From positions 50,147 through 114,146 of the forward strand of contig JAWLHK010000013.1 of NCBI GenBank assembly GCA_041690355.1: a stretch of DNA of 64,000 nucleotides, given 5' to 3'. The notes under the pieces were generated by a model. It made no database searches. It saw nothing but the letters and a program-made list of their open reading frames with translations, and was not told the origin of the DNA. Positions 52,865-61,030 of this stretch are shown here, piece after piece. How positions within the stretch are numbered: the first letter of the stretch is position 1; each line of letters opens with the position of its first letter. The position numbers were made by a program, and so were the translations under genes. This DNA is from JAWLHK01 sp041690355 [NCBI: bacterium]. GTDB taxonomy: Bacteria > J088 > JAWLBW01.

Positions 52865-53431
52865 ATGGCTGTGGCCAAGAAGAAATTAGTGAAGAAGTCC
52901 GTGAAGACCGCGAAACCCGCTGCGCGCAAAGCCGCCAGGCCGGCCCCGAAGGCCAAGGCGGCCCCAAGGAAACCGGTGCAGAAACCGGTGACGAAGCCGG
53001 CGAAGAAGACCGCCGTGAAACCTGCGGCCAAGAAGAAGGCTTTCGCGAAAGCGAAACCGGCGAAGATCGTGCGCAAGCTGATTTCGTCCGGTTCCGCGTG
53101 GGAGCCGAAGCTGGGCTACTCGCGTGCCGTGCGCGTGGGGAACGTCATTCACGTTTCGGGCACGACCTACGGCGGCGCGAGCGACGTGTATGGCCAGGCG
53201 AAGGGGGCCATCGACACGATCCTCTCGGCCGTGGCGCCTGAAGGGGGCCGCGCGGAACATGTGGTGCGCACGCGCATCTACATGACCGACATTTCGCAGT
53301 GGCAGGAAGTGGCCCGCGCCCACGGCGCAGTGTTCGGGGAGATCCGCCCGGCGACGGTCATCGTCGAGGTCTCGAAGCTCATCGATCCGAGCCTGCACGT
53401 GGAGATCGAAGCCGAGCTGGTCCTCGGGTAG
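52865..53431 (+). CDS. RidA-family protein with histone-H1-like Lys/Ala/Pro tail
   Basis: Residues 1-75 are almost only Lys, Ala, Pro, Val and Thr (AVAKKKLVKKSVKTAKPAAR and similar), like the tails of histone H1 or AlgP. Residues about 76-188 are a YjgF/RidA domain: YSRAVRVGNVIHVSGTT, VVRTRIYMTDISQWQEVARA, FGEIRPATVIVEVSKL. The Arg in VVRTRIYMTD, which binds the imine carboxylate in active RidA enzymes, is present. RidA hydrolyses reactive enamines/imines. The basic tail suggests nucleic-acid binding or nucleoid localisation. ATG 52865 has GGAGGAGAT upstream. TACACT at 52833-52838 is the likely -10 element. A terminator follows. Confidence 0.85.
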   Translation: MAVAKKKLVKKSVKTAKPAARKAARPAPKAKAAPRKPVQKPVTKPAKKTAVKPAAKKKAFAKAKPAKIVRKLISSGSAWEPKLGYSRAVRVGNVIHVSGTTYGGASDVYGQAKGAIDTILSAVAPEGGRAEHVVRTRIYMTDISQWQEVARAHGAVFGEIRPATVIVEVSKLIDPSLHVEIEAELVLG

Positions 53432-53445
53432 GGGGCCGATCGCCA

Positions 53446-53466
53446 AGCGCTGAGCACTGAGCGCTG
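53446..53466. repeat. Short heptad repeat array (GCGCTGA/GCACTGA)
   Basis: GCGCTGA, GCACTGA and GCGCTGA are adjacent at exact 7-base period, directly after the RidA gene. Confidence 0.6.
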
Positions 53467-53494
53467 ACCGGCAAGGGCTGTGCATTCACCGAAG

Positions 53495-53522
53495 GGCGAG
53501 GGAATCACCTCGCCTTTTTCTT
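53495..53522 (+). terminator. Terminator of the RidA gene
   Basis: GGCGAGG (53495-53501) pairs with CCTCGCC (53508-53514) around a six-base loop, followed by TTTTTCTTTTTT. Confidence 0.85.
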
Positions 53523-53892
53523 TTTTCCTTTACGACTCAATTACTGTCCAAGATCGGGCACACGAGCTGTTGGGAGCCGTGAGACTTCGCTTCCGGTCTT
53601 CATTCATAGCAATTAGGTTGGCACTTTTATGGTCTGCCGGAAACCGTTCGCCCCGAGCAGGTCGAGGGGCCAGAGTGTCTGCGCGACCTTGCTCGTGGCA
53701 TGAGTCAATTGTCCTCGAACACGGTGTTCACGCGACGCTGGGCCTTCGAGACGCCGGTGACGTTACCCTTGGGATACCATGCCGCCGAATTGACTCCTGA
53801 TTCTCAAGGCCCGGCTCCTCAGGCCGAACGGTCACCACCTGAATCTATTTTGGACAAGACTGACGACTGCTGACTGCAGACTGACGACTGAC
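53523..53892. other. Gene-poor region downstream of RidA
   Basis: About 370 bases with no credible gene and lower GC than the surroundings. The only structure noted is the heptad array at its right end. It may hold decayed foreign DNA, but no parent gene was recognised. Confidence 0.5.
53857..53891. repeat. Heptad repeat array (NGACTGA/NGACTGC)
   Basis: AGACTGA, CGACTGC, TGACTGC, AGACTGA and CGACTGA follow at exact 7-base period. The array ends one base before the stop codon of the next minus-strand gene. Confidence 0.7.
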
Positions 53893-54156
53893 TCACGCCC
53901 CCTCCACCGCCTCCCGCAGCTCCAGATACTCCTGCAGCACCTCCCGGTACAACTCGCTGATCGCTCCCGGATCGGACCACCGGGCCACCATTCGCGTCGC
54001 CAGGAGCACGGTTTCGAGCAGATACAGTCTGCGCAGCTGCTGCACGCGAAGGGGGACGGCCGGACCGTGCAGCGCGGCGGCAAGTCCGCTCCGCGCCATG
54101 CGCCAGACGTGCAGCGGATACAGATAGATGCGGGCCAGGTGGAACACGAATAACAT
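53893..54156 (-). CDS. Hypothetical protein, 87 residues
   Basis: The protein MLFVFHLARIYLYPLHVWRM... is not recognised. It shows a hydrophobic, aromatic-rich N terminus, then LRRLYLLETVLLATRMVARW and an acidic amphipathic C-terminal helix (ISELYREVLQEYLELREAV). It may be membrane-associated. Codon use shows the high third-position GC of the real genes. The start at 54156 is chosen because GGAGG lies six bases upstream; an upstream ATG at 54204 gives a 103-residue form. It stands alone between the RidA and hemE genes. Confidence 0.55.
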   Translation of the reverse strand: MLFVFHLARIYLYPLHVWRMARSGLAAALHGPAVPLRVQQLRRLYLLETVLLATRMVARWSDPGAISELYREVLQEYLELREAVEGA

Positions 54157-54530
54157 GCGCGACCTCCGGGGAAGCAGGGACAGCATAGCGCGTAAATCGG
54201 ACAAGGGCTGTCCGCGACCTGCGACCCTGCATTCCCTGAAAGACCCGCCGCCGGAGGCCCTGGGAAACCCGGGCGCACGTCCCCCCGAAGCAGCGCGAGG
54301 GGGCTATCCTCGTGCACCGTTGCACCGCTCGCCGGAATTGGCCCCCTGAGTGCCGGAGCGCTCCGAGCTCGCCGCACGCCCTGGGAATCGAGGGTAAACC
54401 GGCGGCGTCCACGCGACCGACGGTGCACTCTGGTTTTGGGTCCCCCGGCCGGGGGACGACAGGGGGGCCTTTGAGCGGACGACCCAAGGCCTTTCCGCTA
54501 CAATAACCCTTTTGTCCGCGAGGTTTCCCG
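54157..54530. other. Upstream region of hemE
   Basis: About 370 bases without a convincing gene. It contains a perfect 16-base palindrome TCCCCCGGCCGGGGGA (54441-54456) and TACAAT (54499-54504), a good -10 element about 27 bases before the hemE ATG; no matching -35 hexamer is present. No known riboswitch or structured RNA was recognised. Confidence 0.5.
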
Positions 54531-55574
54531 ATGGCCCATCGCTTCCTTCAGGCCTGTTTCCGCCAGCCCGTCGACCGCGTCCCCGTGTGGATGATGCGCC
54601 AGGCCGGCCGCTACCTGCCGGAGTACCGCGCCGTACGCGCGCAGCACACCTTTCTCGAGATGTGCAAGAAGCCCGAAATCGCCACCGAGGTGACCCTGCA
54701 GCCCATCGACATCCTCGGCGTCGACGCGGCCATCCTCTTCAGTGACATCCTCATCCTGCCCGAAGCGATGGGAATCGAGCTTCGCTTCCGCCCCGACCAC
54801 GGCCCCGAGTTCCCCACCCCCGTGCGCACGGCCGCCGACGTCGAACGCCTGCACGTCCCCGATCCGCGTAAGGACGTTCCCTTCGTGCTCGAGGCCATCC
54901 GCCGGATCCAGGACGGGCTGCGCGGACGCGTTCCCCTCATCGGCTTCGCCGGCGCTCCGTTCACGGTCGCGAGCTACATGGTCGAAGGGGGCGGCAGCAA
55001 GGACTATCGGAACATCAAGACGATGGCGCTCGCCGAGCCCGAAACCTTCGACCGGCTCATGACCAAGGTCACCGACGCGACCATCGCCTACCTCAACGCG
55101 CAGATTGAAGCCGGCGCGCAGGCCGTACAGCTCTTCGACACCTGGGCGGGCGCGCTTCCCGAGTGGCTGTATCTGGAACGCGTGTTCCCCCACGTCCAGC
55201 GCATTTTCGCCGCCCTCACGCGCGAGCGGAATGGAGAGCGGATCGCGACCATTTACTTCGCCAAAGGGGCGGGGCAGTGGTTCTCGAAAGTCGTTGGTGC
55301 GGGGGCCGACGTGCTCGGCGTCGACTGGACGCTCGATCTCGGCCACGCCCGAACCATCGTCGGCGAGCGGGTGGCGCTGCAGGGGAATCTCGATCCGGCC
55401 ACGCTGCTCGCGCCGCCCGAAGTCATCCGGCGTGAAGTCCGGCGCGTGCTCGATTCCTACGGCGACGCACCCGGCCACATCTTCAACCTCGGCCACGGCA
55501 TCACCCCCGAGGTGCCGCCTGCGCACGCGAAGGCGATGATCGAGGCCGTGCACGAATTCGGCACGCGCGGATAA
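54531..55574 (+). CDS. hemE: Uroporphyrinogen decarboxylase HemE
   Basis: HemE removes four carboxyl groups from uroporphyrinogen III to give coproporphyrinogen III. The 347 residues match the family, with the N-terminal signature PVDRVPVWMMRQAGRYLPEY (Arg residues and the YLPEYR substrate-binding motif), the conserved Asp-containing FSDILILPEAMG, and GFAGAPFTVASYMVEGGGS. It is the first gene of a heme operon; hemH begins 9 bases later. A GAGG ribosome-binding site precedes the ATG. Confidence 0.97.
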   Translation: MAHRFLQACFRQPVDRVPVWMMRQAGRYLPEYRAVRAQHTFLEMCKKPEIATEVTLQPIDILGVDAAILFSDILILPEAMGIELRFRPDHGPEFPTPVRTAADVERLHVPDPRKDVPFVLEAIRRIQDGLRGRVPLIGFAGAPFTVASYMVEGGGSKDYRNIKTMALAEPETFDRLMTKVTDATIAYLNAQIEAGAQAVQLFDTWAGALPEWLYLERVFPHVQRIFAALTRERNGERIATIYFAKGAGQWFSKVVGAGADVLGVDWTLDLGHARTIVGERVALQGNLDPATLLAPPEVIRREVRRVLDSYGDAPGHIFNLGHGITPEVPPAHAKAMIEAVHEFGTRG

Positions 55575-55583
55575 GAGCGAACC

Positions 55584-56540
55584 ATGAAAGCGGTCGTGCT
55601 CTTCAACCTCGGGGGACCCGATGCGCCGGAAGCGGTCGAGCCGTTTCTTGCGAATCTCTTCGGCGATCCCGACGTCATCCGCTTTCCCGCGTGGCTGCGC
55701 TGGCTGCAGCCGACCTTCGCGCGCCGCATCGCCAGAAAGCGCGCCCCCGAGTCGGCCGGGAACTACGCGAAGATCGGCGGGCGCAGTCCGCTGCTGCCGA
55801 ATACCGAAGCGCAGGCGCGCGGGCTCGAGCAACGGCTCGGATCCGAATACCGCGTCTACATCATCATGCGCTACTGGCACCCGCGTGCGGCCGAGGTGCT
55901 CGAGCAGATCCGCGTGGCGGATCCGGAAGAGCTGATCTTCCTTCCGCTCTATCCCCAGTACTCGATCAGCACCACGGCGGCGAGCGTGAACGAGGTGGAA
56001 AAAATTCTGGCGGAGATGGACTGGAATCCACGGCGCCGCCTGATTCACCACTGGCATGACCGGCCAGGCTTCGCGGAAAATGTGGCCGCGACCATCCGCG
56101 AGTCGCTGGGCGATCGCGATCCCGCCGGCGCCCACCTGCTCTTCAGCGCCCACGGCGTGCCCGTCTCCTACGTGACGAAGTACGGGGATCCCTACCAGCA
56201 GCATGTGGAAGAGACCGTGCGGGCCGTGATGGCCCTGCTTCCGCCCGCGCTCGAGCATTCGCTGTGCTATCAGTCGCGCGTGGGTCCCGTGAAGTGGCTG
56301 CAGCCCGACATCGCCGACGAGCTGGAGCGCCTGGCCGCGCTCCCGGAGCGAAAGACGGTGCTTCTCTATCCGGTCAGCTTCGTCTCAGAGCACATCGAGA
56401 CCCTGTTCGAACTCGACATTCTCTATGGCGACCTTGCGCGCGAACGCGGGCTCGACTACGTTCGCGTTCCCGCGCTGGGCGAACGCCCGGAATTCCTCGA
56501 TTTCCTCGCCGGCGTCGTGTGCGCCCCGGAGGAATCCTGA
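55584..56540 (+). CDS. hemH: Ferrochelatase HemH
   Basis: HemH inserts Fe2+ into protoporphyrin IX. The 318 residues begin MKAVVLFNLGGPDAPEAVEP and include YAKIGGRSPLLPNTEAQA, the catalytic His in LLFSAHGVPVSYV, and the C-terminal LYPVSFVSEHIETLFELDI with its Glu. Its direct product partner, HemY, is encoded next. The order hemE-hemH-hemY, with the oxidase after the chelatase, fits the protoporphyrin-dependent pathway. The stop TGATG may once have overlapped hemY directly; now 160 bases lie between. Confidence 0.96.
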   Translation: MKAVVLFNLGGPDAPEAVEPFLANLFGDPDVIRFPAWLRWLQPTFARRIARKRAPESAGNYAKIGGRSPLLPNTEAQARGLEQRLGSEYRVYIIMRYWHPRAAEVLEQIRVADPEELIFLPLYPQYSISTTAASVNEVEKILAEMDWNPRRRLIHHWHDRPGFAENVAATIRESLGDRDPAGAHLLFSAHGVPVSYVTKYGDPYQQHVEETVRAVMALLPPALEHSLCYQSRVGPVKWLQPDIADELERLAALPERKTVLLYPVSFVSEHIETLFELDILYGDLARERGLDYVRVPALGERPEFLDFLAGVVCAPEES

Positions 56541-56706
56541 TGCGCCTTTCCGTATTCGGCATGCCGTCCGAATTCCGGATGCGATCCGTAGCCGACCTCG
56601 GGTTCCCGTTGGAATCGAGTCCCGGAGGGACGGCTCTGGGTTTCCCGGGACGGAAGTCCCGGGGTCGGCGTGTTCCGCGCGAGCACCGGAGGAACCCCTG
56701 ATGCGC
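56526..56706. repeat. Insertion with duplicated junction between hemH and hemY
   Basis: CCGGAGGAATCCTGATGCGC (56526-56545) at the hemH end reappears as CCGGAGGAACCCCTGATGCGC at 56686-56706 at the hemY start. The sequence between is 140 bases, rich in short palindromes such as GAATTCCGGATGCG and GTCCCGG. It reads as a 53-codon open frame from the hemH TGATG to another TGATG at hemY, so coupling can be preserved. A repeat or MITE-like insertion is the simplest reading. Confidence 0.55.
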
Positions 56707-58035
56707 GTCGCCGTCATCGGAGCCGGGGCCACCGGGCTCGCCGCCGCCCGCGAGCTGCACGCGCGCGGCATTTCCGTCGTCGTCTATGACGCCCAGGAGC
56801 GCGTCGGCGGCACGGCGTGGACGATCCGCGACGGCGGCTGGCAGGCCGAGTGGGGCCCGAACACCCTGGCAGCCGGCGACGACGTGGTCGAACTGCTGCG
56901 CGGCTTCGGCGTCGCCGAGCTGCTCGTCGACGCCGCGCCGGATGCGACCCGGCGCTTTCTCGTGCGGAAGGGCCTTCCCCGGGAAGTCCCCACCAAGCCG
57001 CCGAAGCTGCTAGCGTCCTCATTGTTCCCGCTGGGGGCCAAGCTGGCCCTCGTGACCGAGCCGTGGCGGCGGCCGCGTTCCGCCGAGGCGCCGGAAGAGA
57101 CCGTGGCCGACTTCGTGCGCCGCCGGCTGAATGACGAGTGGCTGCAGCAGGCCGTCGGCCCCTTCGTGTCCGGGGTCTACGCCGGCGATCCCGAGAAGCT
57201 GAGCCTCCCCGAAGCGTTCCCCCGCATGCAGGCCCTGGAGCAGACCTACGGGAGCCTCATCAAGGGGGCCGTGAAGCTCGGGCGCACCGGCGCCCTCCGG
57301 CGCATGCTGAACGCGCCCGGCGGAATCGGTTCGCTCATGACCGCGCTTGCTGCGCCGCTCCCCGAGATGCGCTTCGGTTCGCCCCTCGCCGCGCTCAAAC
57401 GCTCCGGTTCCGCCTGGCGCGTGCGCACGGTCGCGGGCGAGGAGGACTCTTTCGATCAGATCGTGCTGACCGTTCCCGCCCATCCGGCCGCCGCCCTGAT
57501 CCGCCCACTCGATGCGGAACTGGCGGCGCGACTCGAGGCCGTCGATTATCCGCCCATGGTGGTCGTGCATCACGGCTACGCACGCGACCACGTTGCGCAT
57601 CCGCTGAACGGATTCGGCGTCCTGATTCCCCGCCGCGAGGGGATCCGCACGCTGGGCACGCTGTTCCCCTCGAGCATGTTCGCCGGGCGCACCCCCGCCG
57701 GCCACGTCCTGCTCACGTCGTACATCGGCGGCGCGCTCGATCGCGACATCCTTTCCGCTTCTGACGCGGACGTGCTCAGCATCGTCCTCGCCGAGAACGC
57801 GTGCCTGTTCGGCATTGGAAGTCCGCCCGCGTGGACGCGCGTCATCCGCGTCGAACGGGCCATACCGCAGTACAACCTGGGGCACGGCGGCGTTCGCCAG
57901 GCCGCACGGAACACGGAGGAGCGCCTTCGCGGACTCTTCCTGCGCGGAAATTACACCGGCGGCATCGCGCTTGGCGACCGCCTGCTCGCCGGCGTGCAGG
58001 CCGCCCGGGATCTGCTATCTTCGGAGACCGCATGA
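56701..58035 (+). CDS. hemY: Oxygen-dependent protoporphyrinogen oxidase, HemY type
   Basis: HemY is a FAD enzyme that oxidises protoporphyrinogen IX (or coproporphyrinogen III) with oxygen. The 444 residues begin MRVAVIGAGATGLAAAREL, the dinucleotide-binding motif, with VVVYDAQERVGGTAWTI next. The C-terminal motif GNYTGGIALGDRLLAGVQAA closes the FAD site. The length is close to 450-470 for the family. The ATG at 56701 overlaps the stop of the small frame in the preceding insertion. The stop overlaps the next gene by 4 bases (ATGA). Presence of this enzyme implies aerobic or microaerobic heme synthesis. Confidence 0.93.
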   Translation: MRVAVIGAGATGLAAARELHARGISVVVYDAQERVGGTAWTIRDGGWQAEWGPNTLAAGDDVVELLRGFGVAELLVDAAPDATRRFLVRKGLPREVPTKPPKLLASSLFPLGAKLALVTEPWRRPRSAEAPEETVADFVRRRLNDEWLQQAVGPFVSGVYAGDPEKLSLPEAFPRMQALEQTYGSLIKGAVKLGRTGALRRMLNAPGGIGSLMTALAAPLPEMRFGSPLAALKRSGSAWRVRTVAGEEDSFDQIVLTVPAHPAAALIRPLDAELAARLEAVDYPPMVVVHHGYARDHVAHPLNGFGVLIPRREGIRTLGTLFPSSMFAGRTPAGHVLLTSYIGGALDRDILSASDADVLSIVLAENACLFGIGSPPAWTRVIRVERAIPQYNLGHGGVRQAARNTEERLRGLFLRGNYTGGIALGDRLLAGVQAARDLLSSETA

Positions 58036-58517
58036 TTCGCATCGTCAACGCCCAGGGAACCATCATGCTCACGAACGCCGGGGGGGTCGCCTTTCAGATG
58101 CCCATGGCGCTTGCGCGGGAGCTTTTCCGCAAGCCGATCGATCAGGTCGAGGACCTGCGCCGCTTTCTGGAATTCTGGGGCGGCGACCCCGACGGCATTC
58201 GTGCTCTCCTGGAGGACGAGTTTCTCCCCGCCGACCTCGAGAAGGGGATCGAGGGGCTCGGCCTCGCCCTGGAGACGCTCGTGGATCTGGAACAGGAGCG
58301 CACCTTCTTCCGCGACAGCCGCGAACGGGAACCGGCGGAACTCGTCCTGCACCCCGGCGAGCTGGGGACGCTGGCGAAGATGCTGGGCGAAGAAGGGTAC
58401 ATCGAGAACAATCCCCTGCGTCCCATGCGCGACGAAGCGGGCCGCAAGTATCTCGAGGGGGCGTTCGGCGTTCCGGTGCGCACCGACGCGACGGTGAAGG
58501 TCGGCGGGTTTCGCTGA
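58032..58517 (+). CDS. Hypothetical protein coupled to the heme operon
   Basis: The 161-residue protein begins MIRIVNAQGTIMLTNAGGVA and is not recognised. It lacks a signal peptide, membrane helix or Cys residues. It is acidic, with LRRFLEFWGGDPDGIRALLE and LEKGIEGLGLALETLVDLEQ, and is probably a small alpha/beta cytoplasmic protein. Its ATG overlaps the hemY stop by 4 bases, so it is translationally coupled to heme synthesis. No role is known. Confidence 0.75.
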   Translation: MIRIVNAQGTIMLTNAGGVAFQMPMALARELFRKPIDQVEDLRRFLEFWGGDPDGIRALLEDEFLPADLEKGIEGLGLALETLVDLEQERTFFRDSREREPAELVLHPGELGTLAKMLGEEGYIENNPLRPMRDEAGRKYLEGAFGVPVRTDATVKVGGFR

Positions 58518-58703
58518 GACCGCACTCTACCGGGTGCACAACGGCGGGTGTGCGCCCCTGACGCTGCCGTCCGGTATCTTCCTACATTTTTGTGCGGATC
58601 GATTGGCGCGCGCCTGCCGCACTTTCGTGCACGCGAGAGAACAATTGCGTCGCAAAAGCGCGTTCGGCCTGGCGGGGCACGTGTCGCCCGCGGCTCCGCC
58701 GGG

Positions 58704-58720
58704 TTGGCACGATTGTTGTG
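58704..58720 (+). promoter_or_regulatory. Candidate sigma-54 promoter upstream of the porin
   Basis: TTGGCACG-ATTG-TTGTG matches the sigma-54 consensus YTGGCACGrNNNTTGCW at every conserved position except the final GC, which is GT. Spacing between the GG and TTG blocks is right. TTGCG-T-CGCAA (58645-58655), an inverted repeat about 50 bases upstream, could bind an enhancer protein. The predicted start is near 58730. Confidence 0.5.
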
Positions 58721-58801
58721 AGGGGAGCTGATGCAAACCATCCACAGGAGTTACCCATGAACTGGACGGGTTTGATCACCAACCGAAAGACTGGAGTGCC
58801 C

Positions 58802-59980
58802 ATGCGAAACCTATTCGCGCTTCTCGCCGTGACCGTGCTTGCCGGATCGCCCACACTCGCCTTCGCGCAGGACGAAGGGATCCGGGACGATGCCGAAAGC
58901 CCGAAGACAGCCGAAGAGCTGCCCGCCGAAACCATGGGCGGCCAGACCGAAACCCCCGTTGCCGCCCCCGAAGCGGCCCCGGCCGAAGAACCGAAGTTCC
59001 CCGAACACGAGTTCAACGGCTGGGTCGACACCTCGTTCGTCTACGACCAGCAGAGCAACGTCATCGGCTACCAGATGGCCCAGGTCGGCCTGCGCATGGG
59101 ACACCGCATCAGCGAAAACTATGGCGGCTTCGTGCAGCTCAACGGCTTCAGCACGGGAAATGACCTGACGGTGCGCGCCCGCGAAGCCTACGGCTACTAT
59201 CAGACCGATGAAGGCGGATTCAAGCTGCTTGCCGGCAAGTACTACGCGCCCATCGGGTTCGAACTGGCCGATCCGCCGGATCTGTACCAGTTCTCGAACA
59301 GCCTCGTGTTCACCAACCTGATTCCCACCGAGCTGGTCGGGGCCATGGCGGTGTTCGGCCTCGGCGACTTCGGCGACTTCAAGCTCTACACCTCGGGCCC
59401 GTGGGACAACGATCTCGGCGCGCTCACGATGGGCACGAAGAACTTCGGCGGACGCCTGGGCATCTCGCTCGGCGATCTGGGCGGCATCGGCCTGAGCGCC
59501 GTCGGCGGACCGCAGGTCGACGAAGGCCTGCTGCGCATCGCCTATGACCTGGATGCGGCCATCCAGGCCACTGACAAGGTGCTCATCGGCGCCGAAGCGA
59601 ACCTGAACATGGTCGAAGGGCGCTACGTGGATGCGGCCGGCGCCCCCGCCACCGGCTTCGCCATGCCCCTCGGCTTCCTGGTCATGACCAACATCGCCTT
59701 CACCGACCTCTTCAACCTCACCCTGCGCTACGACATGGTGAAGGATGCGGCCTTCGACGACGGCGGCGTGCAGTTCCTCGCGTTCGACTATGCGGGTGAC
59801 GGCCAGACCGACGTGACGTTGAGTTCGATCACGGTGGGCCCGAACTTCCACCTGGCCGACGGCTGGGACGTCTTCACGGAAGTGCGCTACGACATGGCCA
59901 GCGAGCCGCTGTTCACGATCGACGGCAACGCCGAGAAGGGTTCGATGTCGGCCGCCGCGGAACTGATCTATCAGTTCTGA
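58802..59980 (+). CDS. Outer-membrane porin-like beta-barrel protein
   Basis: The 392-residue protein has a Sec signal (MRNLFALLAVTVLAGSPTLA, cut after FAQ), an Ala/Glu/Pro-rich segment, and from about residue 70 a series of amphipathic strands (GWVDTSFVYDQQ, YYGFVQL-like YGGFVQLNGF, GGFKLLAGKYYAPIGF). It ends AELIYQF with the terminal Phe that targets proteins to the BAM complex. It resembles general porins and porin-like carbohydrate or phosphate channels, but the solute is unknown. GGAGTGCCC precedes 58802; an in-frame ATG at 58757 with AGGAG would add 15 residues before the signal peptide. It lies behind a sigma-54-like promoter and ahead of a terminator. Confidence 0.82.
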   Translation: MRNLFALLAVTVLAGSPTLAFAQDEGIRDDAESPKTAEELPAETMGGQTETPVAAPEAAPAEEPKFPEHEFNGWVDTSFVYDQQSNVIGYQMAQVGLRMGHRISENYGGFVQLNGFSTGNDLTVRAREAYGYYQTDEGGFKLLAGKYYAPIGFELADPPDLYQFSNSLVFTNLIPTELVGAMAVFGLGDFGDFKLYTSGPWDNDLGALTMGTKNFGGRLGISLGDLGGIGLSAVGGPQVDEGLLRIAYDLDAAIQATDKVLIGAEANLNMVEGRYVDAAGAPATGFAMPLGFLVMTNIAFTDLFNLTLRYDMVKDAAFDDGGVQFLAFDYAGDGQTDVTLSSITVGPNFHLADGWDVFTEVRYDMASEPLFTIDGNAEKGSMSAAAELIYQF

Positions 59981-60007
59981 GCGGGAGCAAAACTAGAGGT
60001 ATGACAA

Positions 60008-60038
60008 CCCGCCCGGGAGTTTCCCGGGCGGGCTATTT
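60008..60038 (+). terminator. Terminator of the porin gene
   Basis: CCCGCCCGGGA (60008-60018) pairs with TCCCGGGCGGG (60022-60032) around a GTT loop, 11 bp, followed by the weak T-tract CTATTTACATTT. It lies between convergent genes and may serve both. Confidence 0.75.
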
Positions 60039-60068
60039 ACATTTGGGGACATGCGGAGATCCGCCGTC

Positions 60069-60830
60069 TCACCCGCCGCGCTGAGTCATGAAGCAGGCCA
60101 TCAGCTCGGCGCGGCTCTTGACCCGGAAACGGCGGTAGATTTTTTCCGTGTACTTGTGCACCGTGCGGGGGCTCAGTTCGAGCGCCTGAGCGATGGCCCG
60201 CTCCGTCTTCCCCGTCAGCAACTGGCGCAACACGTCGTCGAGGTGCTTCGGCAGCGTCTGCGCGCCCCGGTATTCGTCCTGCGCTTGGCTCAGGATCGCC
60301 TTTTCTGCGAGGGCCAGGCTCTTCAACATCGGGTCGAGCATCCGCGCATGATCACTGGTGAAGGGGCGATCGAGGCCGCGGCGAAACAGCAGGATGAGCG
60401 CGACGACTTCGCCATTTATCGACAGCGGGCATCCCATGACCCCGTTGATATTCTCGGGGAAGACCAGGTCGGCATAGAACGCCTTCGCGCGACGCTCGGT
60501 CGTGGAGTAGACGTCGGTGTCGATAACGGCCCTGTCGCCATGCGAAAGCTGGCACCAGGTGGTGATGTCGGGACGGTAGAAATCGGACCGGCGAGTGTAC
60601 TCGTCCGTGAAGGCCTGGTCCTCATTGAGAAAATAAGCTGGTGCGCCGCCGGTCCACCGTCCGCCGGGACGGATGGCCGCGCTGTCGCATCCGACAAGTG
60701 CCTGCAGGCCGCGCAGGAGTTCTGCGTGAAACTCGTCGCGCGTGGCGGATTGCGTGGCGTTATCGACCACTTCGGAAATGTATCGTTCGCTGCGCATCGG
60801 GGGAATTCGGTCTTCGCGAAAGTTTCGCAT
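60069..60830 (-). CDS. LuxR-type transcriptional regulator with GAF-like sensor domain
   Basis: The 253-residue protein has an N-terminal region (about 20-180) with VALILLFRRGLDRPFTSDHA, typical of a GAF-like sensor, and a C-terminal LuxR helix-turn-helix (LTGKTERAIAQALELSPRTV, then HKYTEKIYRRFRVKSRAEL). No receiver domain is present and no Asp/Lys phosphoacceptor set is visible, so it probably responds to a ligand. It is divergent from the fibronectin-type gene at 61031 and convergent with the porin. Three palindromes lie in the shared divergent region. A start at 60797 is possible. Confidence 0.82.
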   Translation of the reverse strand: MRNFREDRIPPMRSERYISEVVDNATQSATRDEFHAELLRGLQALVGCDSAAIRPGGRWTGGAPAYFLNEDQAFTDEYTRRSDFYRPDITTWCQLSHGDRAVIDTDVYSTTERRAKAFYADLVFPENINGVMGCPLSINGEVVALILLFRRGLDRPFTSDHARMLDPMLKSLALAEKAILSQAQDEYRGAQTLPKHLDDVLRQLLTGKTERAIAQALELSPRTVHKYTEKIYRRFRVKSRAELMACFMTQRGG

Positions 60831-60904
60831 ATTCCGGCGGGCAGAGCCAATCGCATGACGTGTCGCGGCGTCCTTCCGGCGGCCTCATTGATGTGTAAGT
60901 GTCG

Positions 60905-60959
60905 GTAATTACAAAGTATTAAGTGTGAGGTAGCCGAACGGCTATCTTGAAGAGCTCTT
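60905..60959. promoter_or_regulatory. Palindromes in the luxR/fibronectin-gene divergent region
   Basis: GTAATTAC (60905-60912), TAGCCG-AA-CGGCTA (60931-60944) and AAGAGCTCTT (60950-60959) are perfect inverted repeats within 55 bases. LuxR-type dimers bind palindromes, so the central one is the best operator candidate. Confidence 0.45.
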
Positions 60960-61030
60960 GGAGAAATCGGTACCATTCGGCCCAAATACCGGCGCCGCAT
61001 TGCGGCCCGTCCGATTTTTGAGGTAGCACG

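Noticed and set aside
54205-54500. Riboswitch or structural RNA (cobalamin, SRP or RNase P type) before hemE
   Set aside because: Several GC-rich stems are present, but no family-defining motif could be matched by eye.
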